Positions 27,523 through 36,161 of a DNA stretch of 64,000 nt are shown piece after piece. Under the pieces are notes generated by a model. That model was not told the origin of the DNA, made no database searches, and was given only the letters and a program-made list of their open reading frames with translations. Position 1 is the stretch's first letter. Each line of letters starts with the position of its first letter. A program made the position numbers and the translations under genes. Source of the DNA: Variovorax sp. YR216 (GTDB lineage Bacteria; Pseudomonadota; Gammaproteobacteria; Burkholderiales; Burkholderiaceae_C); assembly GCF_900107745.1 (NCBI RefSeq), contig NZ_FNRO01000018.1, positions 1 to 64,000 of the forward strand, given 5' to 3'.

Positions 27523-28824
27523 CTAGCCAGGGATGAACATCGCCACGGCCGCCGCACCCATAATCGCCGTGGCAATCCAGCCAAGGACAATCAGTGGGCG
27601 ACTCGCGGTGAAAGTACCCATTACTGATTTCTTCGAGACCAGGATGATGATGACAACCATCAGAGGTACGGCAACGACACCGTTGATAACGGCGCTCCAG
27701 AAGAGGGCCTTCATTGGACTGATCGGCGAATACTGGATGCCCAGTCCGGCGAGCATGCTCACCGCAATGATGCCGTAGAACCCTCGCGCATCGCGCACCC
27801 TGCGTTCGAGCCCCTCCTTCCAACCCATCACCTCGGAAAGGGCGTATGCCCCGGAGCCTGCTAGCACCGGCACGCCAATCAGGCCTACGCCGAGAATGCC
27901 AAGGGCAAAGAGCATGTACGCAAAGTCACCCGCAAGTGGCCGCAGCGCACTGGCCGCCTGAGCCGCCGTGTTGATTTCGGTGATCCCATCCACATGGAGC
28001 GTAACGGCAGTCGCAAGAATGATGAAGTACGCAGCGACGTTGGAGTAGAGCATGCCACTCCAGGTGTCCCACCGGATACGACGAAGCTCAGTGCCTGCGA
28101 CACGTGGGTCGCGTATCAGCGGCGCACTGCCATGGTTCGCATGCAGATCCTCGACCTCTTCGGAGGCCTGCCAGAAAAACAGATATGGGCTAATGGTCGT
28201 GCCAAAGACCCCGACCACCATGGCGGCGGCGCTGGCATTGGGTGTGAAGCTTGGCCAGACCGTGCGAAGTGCGACCTGCCCCCACGGAACATGAACTGTA
28301 AATAGAACCGCCGCGTAAGCCAGCAGAGAGACGGTCAGCCACTTCAGGAAGAAGACATACCGATGGTAAGGAACGAAAATCTGCAGCAGAAGCGTACCGA
28401 ATACGAAGAACGCCGTCATAAGGTGACGATTGACACCGGAGACCAGCTCCGCAACTTCGCCCATAGCTGCAACGTCGGCAGCAATGTTGAGCGTATTTGC
28501 AACGAGCAGTAGCAGCACTACGCTCATCAGAACGACTGGCGGGAATGCGGCTTTGATGTTGGCCGCGAGCCCTTTGCCCGTGACCCTGCCAAGGTTTGCG
28601 CACATCGACTGGACCGCTGCCATCAATGGGTATGCCAGCGGCATCGTCCAGAGCATGTTCAGCCCAAATTGGGCACCCGCCTGGGAATAGGTGGCGATCC
28701 CGCTGGGATCATCGTCAGCGACGCCGGTGATGAGCCCTGGCCCGACCCGCGACAGAGGGTGCTCCTTCAAACGCTCCCAGAGGCCTCGAAAAGCGCTCGT
28801 ACCCGGCAATCCTTTGGCGTCCAC
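27523..28824 (-). CDS. NRAMP-family metal transporter, non-canonical
   Basis: A 433-residue inner-membrane protein with about eleven membrane segments. The first helix motif, normally DPGN, reads DDDPSGIATY (residues 37-46), and the sixth-helix Met-Pro-His motif is replaced by ISPYLFF (about 211-217), so the methionine that selects transition metals is absent. Mn/Fe transport is therefore doubtful; relatives with altered motifs carry Mg or other ions, or have unknown substrates. It follows the UspA gene by 12 bp and is probably cotranscribed. An IS21 fragment abuts its stop. Confidence 0.85.
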   Translation of the reverse strand: MDAKGLPGTSAFRGLWERLKEHPLSRVGPGLITGVADDDPSGIATYSQAGAQFGLNMLWTMPLAYPLMAAVQSMCANLGRVTGKGLAANIKAAFPPVVLMSVVLLLLVANTLNIAADVAAMGEVAELVSGVNRHLMTAFFVFGTLLLQIFVPYHRYVFFLKWLTVSLLAYAAVLFTVHVPWGQVALRTVWPSFTPNASAAAMVVGVFGTTISPYLFFWQASEEVEDLHANHGSAPLIRDPRVAGTELRRIRWDTWSGMLYSNVAAYFIILATAVTLHVDGITEINTAAQAASALRPLAGDFAYMLFALGILGVGLIGVPVLAGSGAYALSEVMGWKEGLERRVRDARGFYGIIAVSMLAGLGIQYSPISPMKALFWSAVINGVVAVPLMVVIIILVSKKSVMGTFTASRPLIVLGWIATAIMGAAAVAMFIPG

Positions 28825-28836
28825 TCAATCACCTCG

Positions 28837-29661
28837 CTAATGAGAGACCAGCATCGGTATCTTCGACGACAGGAGAATGGACTGAGTAAGGCCGCCGAAA
28901 ACGAATTCCATCCACATGGGGTGAGAGTAGGCGCCCATCACCAACCAGTCGTATGGCGCTTTCTCAATGTGTTCACGTAATGAAGCGTGCTCTCTCGTGG
29001 ACATGATCCGAAGTACGTTTGATCCGACAGCGACTGCGTGTCGGGTCAGGTGCTCCAGGAGGCTTTCCGCGTCATCCTCGGGGCTCTCCGCAGGCGGGGA
29101 AATGATCGTGATGATCTGGACCGACCTTGACAGCCGCAGTAGCGGCAAGGCGTCGTGAATTGCCCTCACCGACTCACGGCTACCGTCCCAGGCAACGGCG
29201 ACGCTGTCCAGTGAGTTCGACTGTACGGCGGCAGGCACGACCAGGACCGGGCGACCGCATCGCACAGCGACCGGATGGGCGATCGGCAAGGGATGGGTTT
29301 CGGGCGAGCCTTGCCATTCGTCCTGCCCAATGACGACAAGGTCCGCGTAGCGGGCCCTATCGCTGACCCGGTTCGCTACGTCGCCCTTCGCCTCGAACCA
29401 GCATGCGTCAGTGAGGCGTGCCATCGCTTCTTCCCTGAAGGCAATCGTTGCAGCGTGAGCGTCCTGTTCCAACCTCGAGGACAGATGTGCAGCGACTTCC
29501 GCCACACGAGTCGGTTTGTACAGGGGCGGAACCTCCGCCGGGGGCGTCACATGTATTCCGCTCAGTCGCGCGCCTGCGCGTATTGCCAAGTCGACGGCGA
29601 ATTGCACCCTGCGCCGCCCCGACTCGCTCCCGTCTACGTGCACCAGCAAATCGCGTAGCAT
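28837..29661 (-). CDS. Universal stress protein (UspA family)
   Basis: A 274-residue cytoplasmic protein. MLRDLLVHVDGSESGRRRVQFAVDLA opens one Usp fold, and a second begins at VAVAWDGSRESVRAIHDALP, ending in the ATP-loop-like VMGAYSHPMWMEFVFGGLTQSIL. The length fits tandem Usp domains, the first being degenerate. The ATG at 29661 is chosen because the fold starts there; upstream residues are not Usp-like. It is the first gene of the UspA-NRAMP operon and has an FNR/Anr-type site upstream. Confidence 0.85.
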   Translation of the reverse strand: MLRDLLVHVDGSESGRRRVQFAVDLAIRAGARLSGIHVTPPAEVPPLYKPTRVAEVAAHLSSRLEQDAHAATIAFREEAMARLTDACWFEAKGDVANRVSDRARYADLVVIGQDEWQGSPETHPLPIAHPVAVRCGRPVLVVPAAVQSNSLDSVAVAWDGSRESVRAIHDALPLLRLSRSVQIITIISPPAESPEDDAESLLEHLTRHAVAVGSNVLRIMSTREHASLREHIEKAPYDWLVMGAYSHPMWMEFVFGGLTQSILLSSKIPMLVSH

Positions 29662-29808
29662 GTCCAGTCTCCCGATTGCTTCCTGGCCAAAGCCGGGGCG
29701 CAGGCGCACCGCTGAACTGACGGACGTCAGGCTCAGCATGGCGAACGGCAACCCCGAAAACATCCGGTTCCACTTCGTACATTAAGCGTGGCGCCTTCCA
29801 TGCATAGT

Positions 29809-29822
29809 TTGACTCAGATCAA
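29809..29822. promoter_or_regulatory. FNR/Anr-type box upstream of UspA-NRAMP
   Basis: TTGAC-TCAG-ATCAA matches the TTGAT-N4-ATCAA consensus at 9 of 10 positions. A TTAATGT element lies about 33 bp downstream on the minus strand (29779-29785), the spacing of a class II FNR promoter. Usp genes of proteobacteria are often under oxygen control. Confidence 0.5.
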
Positions 29823-29895
29823 GCTACGTCACGCATTGAGCCGGGCACAGCGGAACAGTTCGCGTTCTGACCTTTTTGGCCGGCACCTATCGGCG

Positions 29896-30163
29896 GAACG
29901 TGGAATTGCCCGGCCTGACCGTTGAGGTCTGGAAGGGCCCACCGCCGCAGGCCGGCGACAGCTAGATGATGGGGCGGCCGCTCTATTTCGCGTCGGAGCC
30001 CCGGGTGTTGCTCGAGAACCTGTCGCCCAGCCGCGGGGAGAGCCCCAAGAGCGTTGGCGTCGAGGCCGTGGAGAAGCGGTTGCTGGACATCTGCCAGTCG
30101 CGCGGCGAGAACTCCCTGAGTCAGTTGCGGGAGCGCGCGGGTGAGGTCGCGCTGGCTTGGCGC
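29896..30163 (+). pseudogene. Degraded gene fragment
   Basis: A coding-like stretch reads LPGLTVEVWKGPPPQAGDS, a stop at 29963, then MMGRPLYFASEPRVLLENLSPSRGES, ending with a helical segment before it runs into the LysR 3' end. From memory the pattern recalls the N-terminal region of some large Fic or AbiEi-like proteins, but this is uncertain. The stop and the lack of both ends argue for a remnant. Between 29662 and 29895 there is only the promoter region of the UspA gene. Confidence 0.35.
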
Positions 30164-30178
30164 CGACAGATCGAAGCG

Positions 30179-31078
30179 CTACGCCAATCGCTTGCAGTGC
30201 GCCTCGAGGCACTCGCGGAATGCCGTCGCACCGGGTGAGAGCGAACGCGCCGCTCGGATGGCCAGCTCGATCTGCCGATGGACGACAGGCTTGTGCAGCA
30301 CCCGAAAGCGCACTCGGCTCGATCGCATCAGCTGCCCCACGTAGGCGGGCACGACCGTGACGCCCAGGCCGGCTTCTGCAAGTCCCACGGCCGTTCCGAT
30401 GTGGCCCACTTCAAACCGTGGGGTGAGAGCGACACCCGTTTCGTGGAGATAGGGATCGACGAGCGCGCGATAGCCGCTGTGATGCGTCATCGCGATCATC
30501 GGCAGCTGAACCAGATCGGCCCAGGTGACATCGCGGCGCCGGCGCGCCAGCGGCCAGGTGCTCGGCACCATGACACCCATGCGGTGCTTCAGCATCGGCA
30601 CTCGCTGGAGGTCCGCATCCAGTTGCGGGAAGAGGCCGAGGCCGAAGTCCGCGTCGCCCGATTGCACCATCCGCAGGATCTGATCCGTGGGCAGATCGGC
30701 CAGATGCACGGTGATGCCGGGGTAGCTCTCCTGAAAGCTGGCGATCACGTGCGGCAGGTAGGTCGCCGACAAGAACGGCGTCGCCGCGATGGTGACCCGG
30801 CCGCGACGGCGCGACACCAGGTCCTGCGCATTGGCCACGACCTGCTCGACGTCGCCAAGGATGCGTTCCGCGCTGCGCAGGAGTTCGCTTCCGGCTTCGG
30901 TCACCGCGATCTGCCGCGTCGTGCGGTCCACGAGTTGCAGGCCGAGCTGCGCTTCGAGCTCGCGAATCAGCAGGCTCGTGGCGGACTGGGTCAGATGCAG
31001 CTTGTGGGACGCTGCCGTAAAGCCGCCCGAACGCACGACTTCGACGAATGCGCGTAGCTGCCGAAGCGTGATGTTCAT
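30179..31078 (-). CDS. LysR-family transcriptional regulator
   Basis: A 299-residue regulator with an N-terminal winged helix (LRQLRAFVEVVRSGGFTAASHKLHLTQSATSLLIRELE) and a periplasmic-binding-like effector domain. It is transcribed in the same direction as the porin and catabolic genes upstream of it, separated from the porin by 126 bp, and may regulate the porin or the wider cluster. The effector is unknown. Confidence 0.9.
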   Translation of the reverse strand: MNITLRQLRAFVEVVRSGGFTAASHKLHLTQSATSLLIRELEAQLGLQLVDRTTRQIAVTEAGSELLRSAERILGDVEQVVANAQDLVSRRRGRVTIAATPFLSATYLPHVIASFQESYPGITVHLADLPTDQILRMVQSGDADFGLGLFPQLDADLQRVPMLKHRMGVMVPSTWPLARRRRDVTWADLVQLPMIAMTHHSGYRALVDPYLHETGVALTPRFEVGHIGTAVGLAEAGLGVTVVPAYVGQLMRSSRVRFRVLHKPVVHRQIELAIRAARSLSPGATAFRECLEAHCKRLA

Positions 31079-31204
31079 GCTGCGGCGACGAGGCTGGTCA
31101 GGCTGGGGGTGCGCCGCCGGCGGGGAGTGGCCATTCGTGGAGCGATCGGAAGCCCCGGATCGGGGCCGCCGCAGTATAGGCCGCCAGCCCGCGAAGCGAC
31201 GCGG

Positions 31205-32278
31205 TCAGAACGTGTGGCGAATGCCGAGGTCGTAGCCCGTCGAGTTGGCGTTCACCGTGCCCTGCACGGTGCTGGACACCGACAGTTTGGCGCCATTCTT
31301 GTTCTGGATGCGCGCCACGGTCGCGTAGAGCGCGGTGCGCTTCGACAGGTTGTGCACATAGCCCAGCGCCACATTGCTGGCCTCCGGCCGGCCGGGCCAG
31401 TCGACACGCACATTGGAATAAGCTGCCTTGATCTCGCCCACGCCGACCGGCACCGAGACGCCCAGTGTGTAGCCTTTGCTGGTGTTCTCGGTGGTCGCCG
31501 TGTCGTAGGTCTCGTGCGAGTACTCGCCCATGACCATCACGGGGCCGAAGTCGTAGGAGCCACCCATGTTGATGCTCTTGACGTCAGGCGCCGCGGCGGT
31601 CGGTGGATTGGCACCGTAGACCTTGCCTGCGGCCAGCGCGACGTTCACCGGCCCCTGGCGATAGCCGATGCGACCGCCGTAGTAGCGACCCTGGCGGTTT
31701 CCCGGGTCCGACTGTTCATCCAGGGCGTATTGCACTTGTCCGTAGATGCCGCCGAGATTCGGTGGAAGGAAATAGCCGACGCTGTTGTTCGTTCGGAAGT
31801 AGGTCGGATTGTTCGCGGCCTGGGTGGGGGTGAACGACATTCGGCCAGGGGACGTGCTGCTCATGCGCTGCAGCGACACCACGTGCGTGCCCACGCCGAC
31901 GGCGCCGAAGGGGTCGAACCAGTCGTTGAAATAGGTGGGCGTGTAGTCCCGGCCAAGGCGAATCTCGCCCCAGCGATCTGCCAGGCTGACCGTCGAGCGC
32001 CGAGAGAACGAAAAGCCGCTGCTTCCGTTGCCGTCGTCGAGCGAAAGGGGTGCCTCGAGCCAGAAGGATGCGCTCATGCCGCCTCCGAGGTCTTCCGCAC
32101 CGCGAAAGCCGAGGCGGCTGTTGCTGTTGCCGGAACTCGACAACGCGGTCTGGCTGCGGGGCCCGCTCGAATAGTGGCTCACGGCCACGTCGGCGACGCC
32201 GAAGATCGTCACGGAGGATTGCGCCGTTGCGGCACTTGCGGCCGCCGCGACAGCCAGGGCAATGGTCAGCTTTTTCAT
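31205..32278 (-). CDS. Gram-negative porin
   Basis: A 357-residue outer-membrane porin: signal peptide MKKLTIALAVAAAASAATAQ, then the Burkholderiales/Neisseriales type start SSVTIFGVADVAVSHYSSG, LGFRGAEDLGGGMSASFWLE, and a C-terminal STGYDLGIRHTF ending in Phe. The ATG at 32278 begins the signal peptide; the frame is open upstream. It lies 50 bp after the ACMSD gene on the same strand and probably admits the aromatic substrate of the pathway. Confidence 0.93.
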   Translation of the reverse strand: MKKLTIALAVAAAASAATAQSSVTIFGVADVAVSHYSSGPRSQTALSSSGNSNSRLGFRGAEDLGGGMSASFWLEAPLSLDDGNGSSGFSFSRRSTVSLADRWGEIRLGRDYTPTYFNDWFDPFGAVGVGTHVVSLQRMSSTSPGRMSFTPTQAANNPTYFRTNNSVGYFLPPNLGGIYGQVQYALDEQSDPGNRQGRYYGGRIGYRQGPVNVALAAGKVYGANPPTAAAPDVKSINMGGSYDFGPVMVMGEYSHETYDTATTENTSKGYTLGVSVPVGVGEIKAAYSNVRVDWPGRPEASNVALGYVHNLSKRTALYATVARIQNKNGAKLSVSSTVQGTVNANSTGYDLGIRHTF

Positions 32279-32328
32279 GGGTAGGTAGTTCCCTCGTCGT
32301 TGTTGATCGATTTCGTGAGCTGCAGCGC

Positions 32329-33321
32329 TCAGAGACTGAAGAAGTCCGTGGCGTTGGATTCGAGGATCTGCGTGCGGGCTTCGCCGTCGAGGAAGCCGCA
32401 CGAGCGCACCAGGCTGCCGGGCTCCTGCTCCCCGAGCGGGAAAGGGGCGTCCGTGCCCAGCATCACGCGGTCATTGCCCATCACCTCGGTGAGTAGCTGC
32501 AACGCGCGTGCATCGAACACCGCGCTGTCGGTGTGCAGACGCCGCGCGTACGACGAGGGCAGCTCGGGGCAGTCCTGGCGAACGATGTCGCGGTGCTTCC
32601 ACGCGTTGTCGACACGGCCCAGCGTGTACGCAAAGCTTCCTCCGCCATGGGCGAAGCAGATCTTCAGCGACTGCGGAATGCGCTCGAGCGCGCCGGAGAG
32701 GATCAGCGACAGCATGCCGAGCTGCGTCTCGGCGGGCATGGACACCAGCCACGGCAGCATCCATTTGCGCATGCGCCCCTCGCCGCCCATCATGTCCCAC
32801 GGGTGCACGAAGACCGGCACACCGCGTTCGGCGCAGAAGCACAGGAAGTCCACCATGTCCGGGTGGTCGAGGTCCTTTTCGCCGATGTGATTGCCGATCT
32901 GCACGCCGATGCAACCGGCCTTCATCGCGCGCTCGGTCTCCGCACATGCGAGACGGATGTCCTGCATGGGCACCTGCGCCATGGCCCGCAGCCGCGTCGG
33001 ATGCGCGGCGCAGAACTGCAGCGCCTTCTCGTTCATGCGCGACGACCAGTCGGCTGCGGCAGAAGCATTCCAGGCGTAGCCGAACATCACCGGCGTGGCG
33101 CAGATGATCTGCAGGTCGATGCCGGCGGCGTCCAGTTCGCGAACGCGTGCATCCGCATTCCAGAGTGCGTCGTGCACAGGCCGGAAGGGCCGGTCGCCCA
33201 CCATGATCTGCCCCGACCGTCCATCGGCGCCCACCTGGAGCCACGGTGCGCGCTCAGGCTGCACCGCGCGCGCCTCGTCCCGACTGATCGTCGGGAAGAA
33301 GTGCGAGTGGATGTCGATCAT
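32329..33321 (-). CDS. nbaD: 2-amino-3-carboxymuconate-6-semialdehyde decarboxylase (ACMSD)
   Basis: A 330-residue amidohydrolase-fold decarboxylase. The zinc-binding HSHFFP motif is at the N-terminus, with VFVHPWDMMGG, CFAHGGGS and MLGTDAPFPLGE carrying the remaining metal and catalytic residues. It removes CO2 from the ring-cleavage product of 3-hydroxyanthranilate to give 2-aminomuconate semialdehyde. The start at 33321 overlaps the dioxygenase stop (ATGA). Neighbouring genes supply every other step, which supports the assignment. Confidence 0.92.
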   Translation of the reverse strand: MIDIHSHFFPTISRDEARAVQPERAPWLQVGADGRSGQIMVGDRPFRPVHDALWNADARVRELDAAGIDLQIICATPVMFGYAWNASAAADWSSRMNEKALQFCAAHPTRLRAMAQVPMQDIRLACAETERAMKAGCIGVQIGNHIGEKDLDHPDMVDFLCFCAERGVPVFVHPWDMMGGEGRMRKWMLPWLVSMPAETQLGMLSLILSGALERIPQSLKICFAHGGGSFAYTLGRVDNAWKHRDIVRQDCPELPSSYARRLHTDSAVFDARALQLLTEVMGNDRVMLGTDAPFPLGEQEPGSLVRSCGFLDGEARTQILESNATDFFSL

Positions 33322-33887
33322 GCGGCGCTCCTTGCTGCCTCGTAGCGCCGATGCCAGGCCTGGTAGTCGCGGCCGGGATGGATCTCGCCGCAATGGCTGC
33401 AGCGCCTTGCTTCGTCGCTGCTGGCGTAGAAGCGCTCGTAGAGCGGGGGCAGGTCGTCGACGATGCTCTCCAGGAGCACCTCATGGCGCTGGATCACATG
33501 GCCGCAGTTCGCGCAGCTCCACTGGAACGCATCGACTTCACCCTTCGGTCTCTTGCGCTCGATGACGAGGCAGAGGCTTCCGGCTTCCGGCCGTTGCGGC
33601 GAATGCAGCGTGTGCGGCGGCATCAGGAAGATGTCGCCCTCCTTGAGATCCACGCGTTCGTAGCGCCCGTCGATCCACATCAGGAGATAGGCGTTGCCCT
33701 TGAACTGGTAGAAGAATTCCTCCACCGGATCGTCATGGAAGTCGCTGCGGCCGTTCGGCCCGCCGACGACGGTGACCATGAAGTCGCCGTCCTGCCAGAT
33801 CTGCTGGTTGCCGACGGGCGGCTTCAGTCGATGGGCGTTGTCGTCCAGCCAGCGCTGGAAGTTGAGCGGGTGTCCGTACTTGAACAT
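33318..33887 (-). CDS. nbaC: 3-hydroxyanthranilate 3,4-dioxygenase
   Basis: A 189-residue cupin. The start FKYGHPLNFQRWLDDNAHRLKPPVGN and the iron ligands in DFHDDPVEEFFYQFKG (His, Glu) and MPPHTLHSPQRP (His) are characteristic. The bacterial C-terminal rubredoxin-like site is present as CANCGH and CSHCGE. The enzyme opens 3-hydroxyanthranilate to 2-amino-3-carboxymuconate semialdehyde. It precedes the decarboxylase with a 4-bp overlap. Confidence 0.95.
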   Translation of the reverse strand: MFKYGHPLNFQRWLDDNAHRLKPPVGNQQIWQDGDFMVTVVGGPNGRSDFHDDPVEEFFYQFKGNAYLLMWIDGRYERVDLKEGDIFLMPPHTLHSPQRPEAGSLCLVIERKRPKGEVDAFQWSCANCGHVIQRHEVLLESIVDDLPPLYERFYASSDEARRCSHCGEIHPGRDYQAWHRRYEAARSAA

Positions 33888-33907
33888 GGTGTTTCCTCGT
33901 GGGGATG

Positions 33908-34348
33908 TCAGCTTTCCGAGTCCCGGGGCCGCCAGGCGACGGCCTTGATCTCGATCAGCAGGTGGGGGTGGGGGAGTTGGTGCACGGCCACGGTGGTGCG
34001 GGTCGGGCCGTCGTAGTCGAAGAACTCCGCCCACACTTCGTTGTAGCCACCGAAGTCGTTCATGTTGACCAGGAAGACCTGCGTCTCCACGAGGTCGGCA
34101 AGACTTGCACCGTCGCTGGCGAGGATGTCGCGGATGTTCTCAATGACCGCGCGCGTTTGGGCGCGGATGTCGAGGCGCGTGACGCCCATCTCGTCGACCT
34201 CCACGCCAACGAAGCTGTTGTCCGGCCGGCGCGAACTGGTGCCCGAGACGAACAGGAAGTCGCCCGCGCGCTTGAGGTGCGGAAACCGGCCGCGCGGCCT
34301 GGCCTTGCCGGCGACGACACTCGCTGCGGTCTTGTCTTGCGCCGTCAT
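33908..34348 (-). CDS. nbaF: 2-aminomuconate deaminase (RidA family)
   Basis: A 146-residue cytoplasmic RidA/YjgF protein (GDFLFVSGTSSRRPDN, QTRAVIENIRDILASDGASLADLVETQVFLVNMNDF). In the 3-hydroxyanthranilate and 2-aminophenol pathways this family provides the deaminase that turns 2-aminomuconate into 4-oxalocrotonate. It lies between the decarboxylase-type gene at 34345 and the ring dioxygenase, the same company as in the nba and amn clusters. Confidence 0.88.
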   Translation of the reverse strand: MTAQDKTAASVVAGKARPRGRFPHLKRAGDFLFVSGTSSRRPDNSFVGVEVDEMGVTRLDIRAQTRAVIENIRDILASDGASLADLVETQVFLVNMNDFGGYNEVWAEFFDYDGPTRTTVAVHQLPHPHLLIEIKAVAWRPRDSES

Positions 34349-35136
34349 GCCGCCGCCCCGGAAGTGACGAAGGCCACGTTGCCGAGCGATGCGCTGCCGG
34401 TGCCGGTGCCGATGCGGCATTCGACATGGACGCCGGGACGGAGTGCCTCTGCCGCGGTCGCCGCGCCGGCCATGATGAGCGAGCCCGCGGGCAGGCTCAT
34501 CTGCGCGCCATGCAGAAGGCGCGATGCCTGCACGACCGAGCGCATCGGCTGGCCGAGGATCGCGCGGGTCGACCCGACCTGCACGTCGCGGCCGTCGAAC
34601 TGCATGCGCACGCCGGCATTGCCCAGTGCATCGAAGTTGCGCGACCAGCCGCCCACCACCAGGCCAGCGGAGGAGCAGTTGTCCGCCACCACGTCCTCGA
34701 GGCTGAACCTGAAGTTGCGATAGCGGGAATCGATGATCTCCATCGCAGGCGCGACGGCCTCGATGAAATCCGCCGCTTCGAGCGAGGTGAGCGGCCCGTC
34801 GATCGCCTTGCGCGTGAGAAAGCACACTTCCGGCTCGACGCGCGGATGGATGTAGCGACCGAGATCAACCACACCACCGTCCTCCTCGACCATGCCGTCG
34901 GTGAGCAGGCCCCAGATCAGGCTGTCGATGCCCATCTGGACCATCTTGGCGCGGCTCGTGAAGCCCAGCTTGATGCCCTTGAGAACCTCACCCCGCGAGA
35001 GGCGGTGCGCGATCGAGGCGCGCTGGATGTCGTAGGCCTGCGCCAGCGTGAAGTGGCCCGGGGGAAACTGCTCGATCGCCTCGCGGCCAAAGGCGGCGCT
35101 GTCGAGCAATGCGGCTGCGTCGTCGATCAGGCTCAT
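34345..35136 (-). CDS. nbaG: 4-oxalocrotonate decarboxylase
   Basis: A 263-residue member of the hydratase/decarboxylase (FAH-like) family: GIKLGFTSRAKMVQMGID, then VEPEVCFLTRKAI with metal-binding acidic residues, and VVADNCSSAGLVVGG. Of the two paralogues in the operon this one, beside the deaminase, is more like the decarboxylase; the one at 37108 is more like the hydratase. The split is by resemblance and could be reversed. It overlaps its neighbours by 4 bp on both sides. Confidence 0.82.
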   Translation of the reverse strand: MSLIDDAAALLDSAAFGREAIEQFPPGHFTLAQAYDIQRASIAHRLSRGEVLKGIKLGFTSRAKMVQMGIDSLIWGLLTDGMVEEDGGVVDLGRYIHPRVEPEVCFLTRKAIDGPLTSLEAADFIEAVAPAMEIIDSRYRNFRFSLEDVVADNCSSAGLVVGGWSRNFDALGNAGVRMQFDGRDVQVGSTRAILGQPMRSVVQASRLLHGAQMSLPAGSLIMAGAATAAEALRPGVHVECRIGTGTGSASLGNVAFVTSGAAA

Positions 35137-36161
35137 ACGGCCTCCCTGGCTGCATTCGCGAGGTCGAGCGCGACGTCGACGATCATGTCTTCCTGCCCGC
35201 CGACCATCCGGCGCCTGCCGAGTTCGACCAGGATGTCGAAGGCCGAGAGGCCATAGCGCTTGGCCGCGGCTTCGCTATGCAGAAGGAAGCTGGAGTACAC
35301 GCCCGCGTAGCCGAGGGCCAGCGTCTCGCGGTCCACGCGCACCGGCCGAACCTGCAGCGGGCGCACGATGTCTTCGGCCGCATCGATCAGCTTGCGAACG
35401 TCGCAGCCGTGGTTGAGTCCCATGCGGACCACTGCCGCGATGAAGACTTCAAGCGGCGCATTGCCGGCCCCGGCGCCCATGCCGGTCAGGCTCGCATCGA
35501 CGCGGTCGCAGCCATGCTCGAGCGCCACCATGCTGTTGGCTACGCCGAGGCTCAGGTTGTGATGTGCATGAATGCCTGTCTGCGTCTCGGACTTGAGCGT
35601 GTCCTTGAACGCCTTGAAGCGGTCGGCGATGTCGACCATGTTCATTGCGCCGCCCGAATCGACCACGTAGACGCACTGCGCGCCATAGCTCTCCATCAGC
35701 TTCGCCTGCTCGGCGAGGCCCTGCGGCGTGTTCATGTGGCTCATCATCAGGAAGCCCACCGTGTCCATGCCGAGCCCGCGTGCGTATTCGATGTGCTGGC
35801 GCGAGATGTCCGCCTCGGTGCAATGCGTGGCGACGCGCACCACGCGCGCGCCGGCGCCGTAGGCCGCGCGCAGATCGTGCACCGTGCCGATGCCCGGCAG
35901 CAGCAGCGTGGCGACGCGCGCATGTCGCACGACACCGGCCACGGCTTCGATCCACTCCAGGTCGCTGTGCGCGCCGAACCCATAGTTGAAGCTGGACCCG
36001 CTCAAGCCATCGCCATGCGCGACTTCGATGCTGTCGACGCCCGCTTCGTCCAGCGCCTTCGCGATGCGGGTCGCATCCTCGATCGAGTACTGATGGCGCA
36101 CGGCGTGCATGCCGTCGCGCAGGGTCACGTCCGAGACGCAGATCTTCTTCGTGCGCGTCAT
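35133..36161 (-). CDS. nbaI: 4-hydroxy-2-oxovalerate aldolase
   Basis: A 342-residue DmpG/MhpE-type aldolase: VTLRDGMHAVRHQYS with the catalytic Arg-Asp pair, IEVAHGDGLSGSSFNYG, and the metal-binding GIHAHHNLSLGVANS. It splits 4-hydroxy-2-oxovalerate into pyruvate and acetaldehyde and normally forms a channelling complex with the acylating acetaldehyde dehydrogenase encoded directly before it. It overlaps that gene by 4 bp. Confidence 0.96.
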   Translation of the reverse strand: MTRTKKICVSDVTLRDGMHAVRHQYSIEDATRIAKALDEAGVDSIEVAHGDGLSGSSFNYGFGAHSDLEWIEAVAGVVRHARVATLLLPGIGTVHDLRAAYGAGARVVRVATHCTEADISRQHIEYARGLGMDTVGFLMMSHMNTPQGLAEQAKLMESYGAQCVYVVDSGGAMNMVDIADRFKAFKDTLKSETQTGIHAHHNLSLGVANSMVALEHGCDRVDASLTGMGAGAGNAPLEVFIAAVVRMGLNHGCDVRKLIDAAEDIVRPLQVRPVRVDRETLALGYAGVYSSFLLHSEAAAKRYGLSAFDILVELGRRRMVGGQEDMIVDVALDLANAAREAV

